Assembly: GCA_019057815.1 (NCBI GenBank)
Contig: JAHLWR010000020.1
Location: forward strand, 1-64,000
Origin: Candidatus Heimdallarchaeota archaeon
Lineage (GTDB): Archaea; Asgardarchaeota; Heimdallarchaeia; Heimdallarchaeales; Heimdallarchaeaceae
Length of the DNA stretch: 64,000 nt
Direction of reading: 5' to 3'
Within the stretch, counting starts at the first letter, position 1. Each line of letters opens with the position of its first letter. Below the pieces are notes generated by a model. The model was given only the letters and a program-made list of their open reading frames with translations. It had not been told where the DNA came from and searched no databases. Below are positions 62,194 through 64,000 of the stretch, piece by piece. The position numbers and the translations under genes are program-made.

Positions 62194-62790
62194 ATGGATT
62201 GTAGATTCTGCAAATTAGAAGAAATTGAACATGATGAAAGTCTTGGCTATAAGTGTCCTTATTGTGGGTATTCATTCACGGTTTCTAAGATGGCAGTTTT
62301 TTATGATAATATGATGAAGATGCCTCTTTCTTCATGGTTACTTGCAACAATTCTTTGGTTTTCAGCCATGCTTACCGGCGTATTATTTGGATTAGGTTTT
62401 ACTAGTTCTTCTTTGCAAACTACAATACTTTTTCTATTCCTCTATGGAGGTTCAGCGTTTTTATATGGTGGATCAGTTTCAATCGATTACTTTGAAACTG
62501 TAGGGAAATACTTGTTAAATCTAATAAGAGGGAAAAGAGTGAGTTTTAAAGAAGTTAAAAAAGAAGTTCAAATCGGTCGAAAAGAAAAAATTGTCAAGGA
62601 AATGTCTCAAGGACTAGCTAGTGAGATTGATGTGAAAAAACAATCGAAAAAACATATAGATACAGATATTCGTCCTGGAGAAAAGAAAACTCCAAAAATA
62701 GCAAACTCATTTTTAGCAGGATTATGGACAATTCTTCTTGCTATGTTTTTTGTAATCGTCTTTTCAAATGTTTTCCCAACAATCAGATGA
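62194..62790 (+). CDS. Zinc-ribbon membrane protein
   Basis: 198 residues. The N-terminal ribbon is CRFCKLEEIEHDESLGYKCP with YC following. Two adjacent membrane helices (about 47-95) contain WLLATILWFSAMLTGVLFGL and a second glycine-rich helix. A basic cytoplasmic stretch follows, with a third membrane helix at the C-terminus (SFLAGLWTILLAMFFVIVFS). Its ribbon-plus-helices design recalls 18893-20882. ATG 62194 is preceded by GGTGATAT. Function is unknown. Confidence 0.75.
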   Translation: MDCRFCKLEEIEHDESLGYKCPYCGYSFTVSKMAVFYDNMMKMPLSSWLLATILWFSAMLTGVLFGLGFTSSSLQTTILFLFLYGGSAFLYGGSVSIDYFETVGKYLLNLIRGKRVSFKEVKKEVQIGRKEKIVKEMSQGLASEIDVKKQSKKHIDTDIRPGEKKTPKIANSFLAGLWTILLAMFFVIVFSNVFPTIR

Positions 62791-62801
62791 TTGTTACAAT
62801 T

Positions 62802-63674
62802 TCAATTTCTTTTTCTTTTCATTAAATTGATAAGGTAAGATATGTTTTCTTCATCGTTTCTTGTATCATTAATTGGAGTTTCTAAAATCCAAATCTTATT
62901 CTGGAACTCATCATTATTAATGAGTGTTTGAAAGCCTAATCTCCCAATTTCGCCTAAACCAATGTGTTCGTGTCTATCTAGATGAGAATTAAGTTTTCCT
63001 ATAGAGTCATTTGCATGAATTACTGGGATATTCCCTATTCCCACTGTTGAATCTAACATATTCAGCACATTATCTGTACTTCTCTTTGTTCTTAAATCAT
63101 ATCCGGCTGCAAAGCCATGTGCTGTATCAAAACATGTTTGAACATTCTTAAAATCATTTACCTCAGCCAAAATATATTCTAGATTTTTAAAACTCCCTCC
63201 AAAAGAATTTCTCCCTCCTGCTGAATTCTCTATCAGGATTTTAGTTTTTCCCCTAGTTATTTCCAGACCTTTCATTATTGAATTAATAAAAACCTCCATA
63301 CCCTCTTCAAGAGTTCCACCTTTATAAGATCCACAATGAACTATAAAATAAGGTATATCTAATGCTATACATTTTTTCAACTCTATTTTAAAGGATTTTA
63401 AGGATTTTTGGTAAATCTCAGGATTCAATGACGTTAAATTAGGTAAATACGAGATATGTGCAATAACTGGAATGTTTTCATATTTTTTTTGATTATTCTG
63501 GAACTTAGATACTTCTTCCTTTGTAAATTCTTTGACATTCCAGCTTCTCGGATTTTTGGTGAATATTTGAAAAGCGGTGAATCCATGTTTTTGCGCTCTT
63601 TCAAATGATTTTACGATAGATTCCGCAATTGAAACATGACAACCAATTTTAAGAGTTGTATGCATTTCTCTCAT
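62802..63674 (-). CDS. nfo: Endonuclease IV (AP endonuclease, Nfo family)
   Basis: 290 residues; the ATG three codons in (63665, MHTTLKIGCHVS) may be the real start. Zinc-cluster residues occur in KIGCHVSIAES, IPVIAHISYLPNL, YFIVHCGSYKGG, ILIENSAGG, CFDTAHGFAAGYD, IPVIHANDSIGKLNSHLDRH and IWILETP. All trinuclear-site histidines, glutamates and aspartates are recognisable. It incises DNA at abasic sites in base-excision repair. It converges on the zinc-ribbon protein gene with 11 bp between. Confidence 0.95.
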   Translation of the reverse strand: MREMHTTLKIGCHVSIAESIVKSFERAQKHGFTAFQIFTKNPRSWNVKEFTKEEVSKFQNNQKKYENIPVIAHISYLPNLTSLNPEIYQKSLKSFKIELKKCIALDIPYFIVHCGSYKGGTLEEGMEVFINSIMKGLEITRGKTKILIENSAGGRNSFGGSFKNLEYILAEVNDFKNVQTCFDTAHGFAAGYDLRTKRSTDNVLNMLDSTVGIGNIPVIHANDSIGKLNSHLDRHEHIGLGEIGRLGFQTLINNDEFQNKIWILETPINDTRNDEENISYLINLMKRKRN

Positions 63675-63761
63675 ACATCCAAGCTAATTTTTCTTATTAC
63701 ATTCTGCATGTTATTAAACTTAATTAGTTTTGTCAGAGATTTACATAACTGAAAAGTTAGC

Positions 63762-64000
63762 TTAAAACCTATATTGCTTGGATAATTCGTAATATTTCAA
63801 AGACAATTCTTTCTGTTTCTGTCTCTTAGCGTCTTCTTTTTCGTGCAATGATTGTGAAAAAAACACTTTCGCTCTGACGAAGGCTCTATATGCTTTATAA
63901 AACTGGATGATTGGATCAATGTAATTGATACTTTCATTAACAGTTGCTAAATACTGCTTGATGAACAAATCTGACAAAGATGATAATCCATAATAATCTA
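63762..64000 (-). CDS. C-terminal end of a probable P-loop/APH-like kinase (5' end outside window)
   Basis: The minus strand is open to the window edge, so only the C-terminal 79 codons are visible. They read YYGLSSLSDLFIKQYL, then IIQFYKAYRAFVRAKVFF. The 'L-x-D-x-F-x-x-x-Y ... fY-x-x-YRA-x-VRAKV' arrangement is typical of the end of bifunctional aminoglycoside phosphotransferase-like/P-loop kinases (COG2187-like, family memory). Catalytic parts lie beyond the edge. The TTG at 63977 is only a possible internal start. Confidence 0.5.
   Translation of the reverse strand, partial: DYYGLSSLSDLFIKQYLATVNESINYIDPIIQFYKAYRAFVRAKVFFSQSLHEKEDAKRQKQKELSLKYYELSKQYRF

Overview
The window looks like part of a chromosome from an Asgard archaeon (inference). 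The DNA is AT-rich. Archaeal traits include an archaeal-type ATP-dependent DNA ligase, a type IV pilin-like class III signal peptide, AT-rich TATA-like promoters and several near-leaderless starts. The more specific Asgard-like traits are an Arf-type small GTPase fused to a longin/roadblock-like domain (61143-62087), a profilin-like small protein (26177-26551), an IFT52-type GIFT-domain protein (22065-23456), many zinc-ribbon membrane proteins, and many HEAT and TPR solenoids. I cannot name the lineage. No rRNA, tRNA or CRISPR array was seen.

Region 1-17290 is accessory and heavily rearranged. Two surface-protein cargo modules (161-2491 and 11837-15515) each contain a NosD-like right-handed beta-helix protein. 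Both are bounded by inward-facing copies of GGTCAACAGAT. In module 2 the terminal repeats are perfect over 18 bp, and the two left ends match at 33 of 36 positions. Module 1 begins inside the remains of a CrtI-type oxidoreductase. Module 2 begins inside a macro-domain gene that also carries a complete IS200/IS605 element (tnpA and tnpB, 9949-11738). The IS ends can be placed to the base because removing it restores a canonical macro motif. A further macro-domain C-terminal piece lies at about 17096-17287, with gene debris between. Ordinary genes sit among these: a large solenoid protein, an acyl-CoA ligase, a ketopantoate reductase-like enzyme, a TPR protein and a GNAT acetyltransferase.

Region 17291-30472 is a stable-looking core. 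It holds a minus-strand block (HAD protein, membrane protein, two zinc-ribbon membrane paralogues, ParA/MinD ATPase), then a plus-strand block (GIFT protein, DNA ligase, small protein). These are followed by DUF167 and profilin-like genes, a large coiled-coil/PRC-barrel-like protein, RidA and a HEAT protein.

Region 30473-32040 is a second OMEGA-type element: an IscB RNA-guided nuclease gene with a GC-richer, hairpin-rich upstream stretch that is probably its guide RNA. It is inserted into the 3' end of a secreted PKD-like protein gene. Region 32019-42335 then carries TldD/TldE, a MtnX-like phosphatase, a metallo-beta-lactamase-fold hydrolase, a secreted protein, a frameshifted subtilase remnant, HEAT proteins and an MFS transporter.

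Region 42336-42868 contains an unassigned GC-rich structured RNA candidate with its own TATA-like promoter. After it come a malic enzyme, a PAS sensor kinase lacking the phospho-acceptor histidine, and HypA/HypB (implying NiFe hydrogenase elsewhere). A large pilin-like surface protein, a degenerate nucleotidyltransferase/AAA ATPase pair, SPFH and TM2 zinc-ribbon proteins, a thioredoxin reductase, an ABC exporter, an M24 peptidase, the Arf-like GTPase with its helical partner, endonuclease IV and an incomplete gene at the right edge complete the window.
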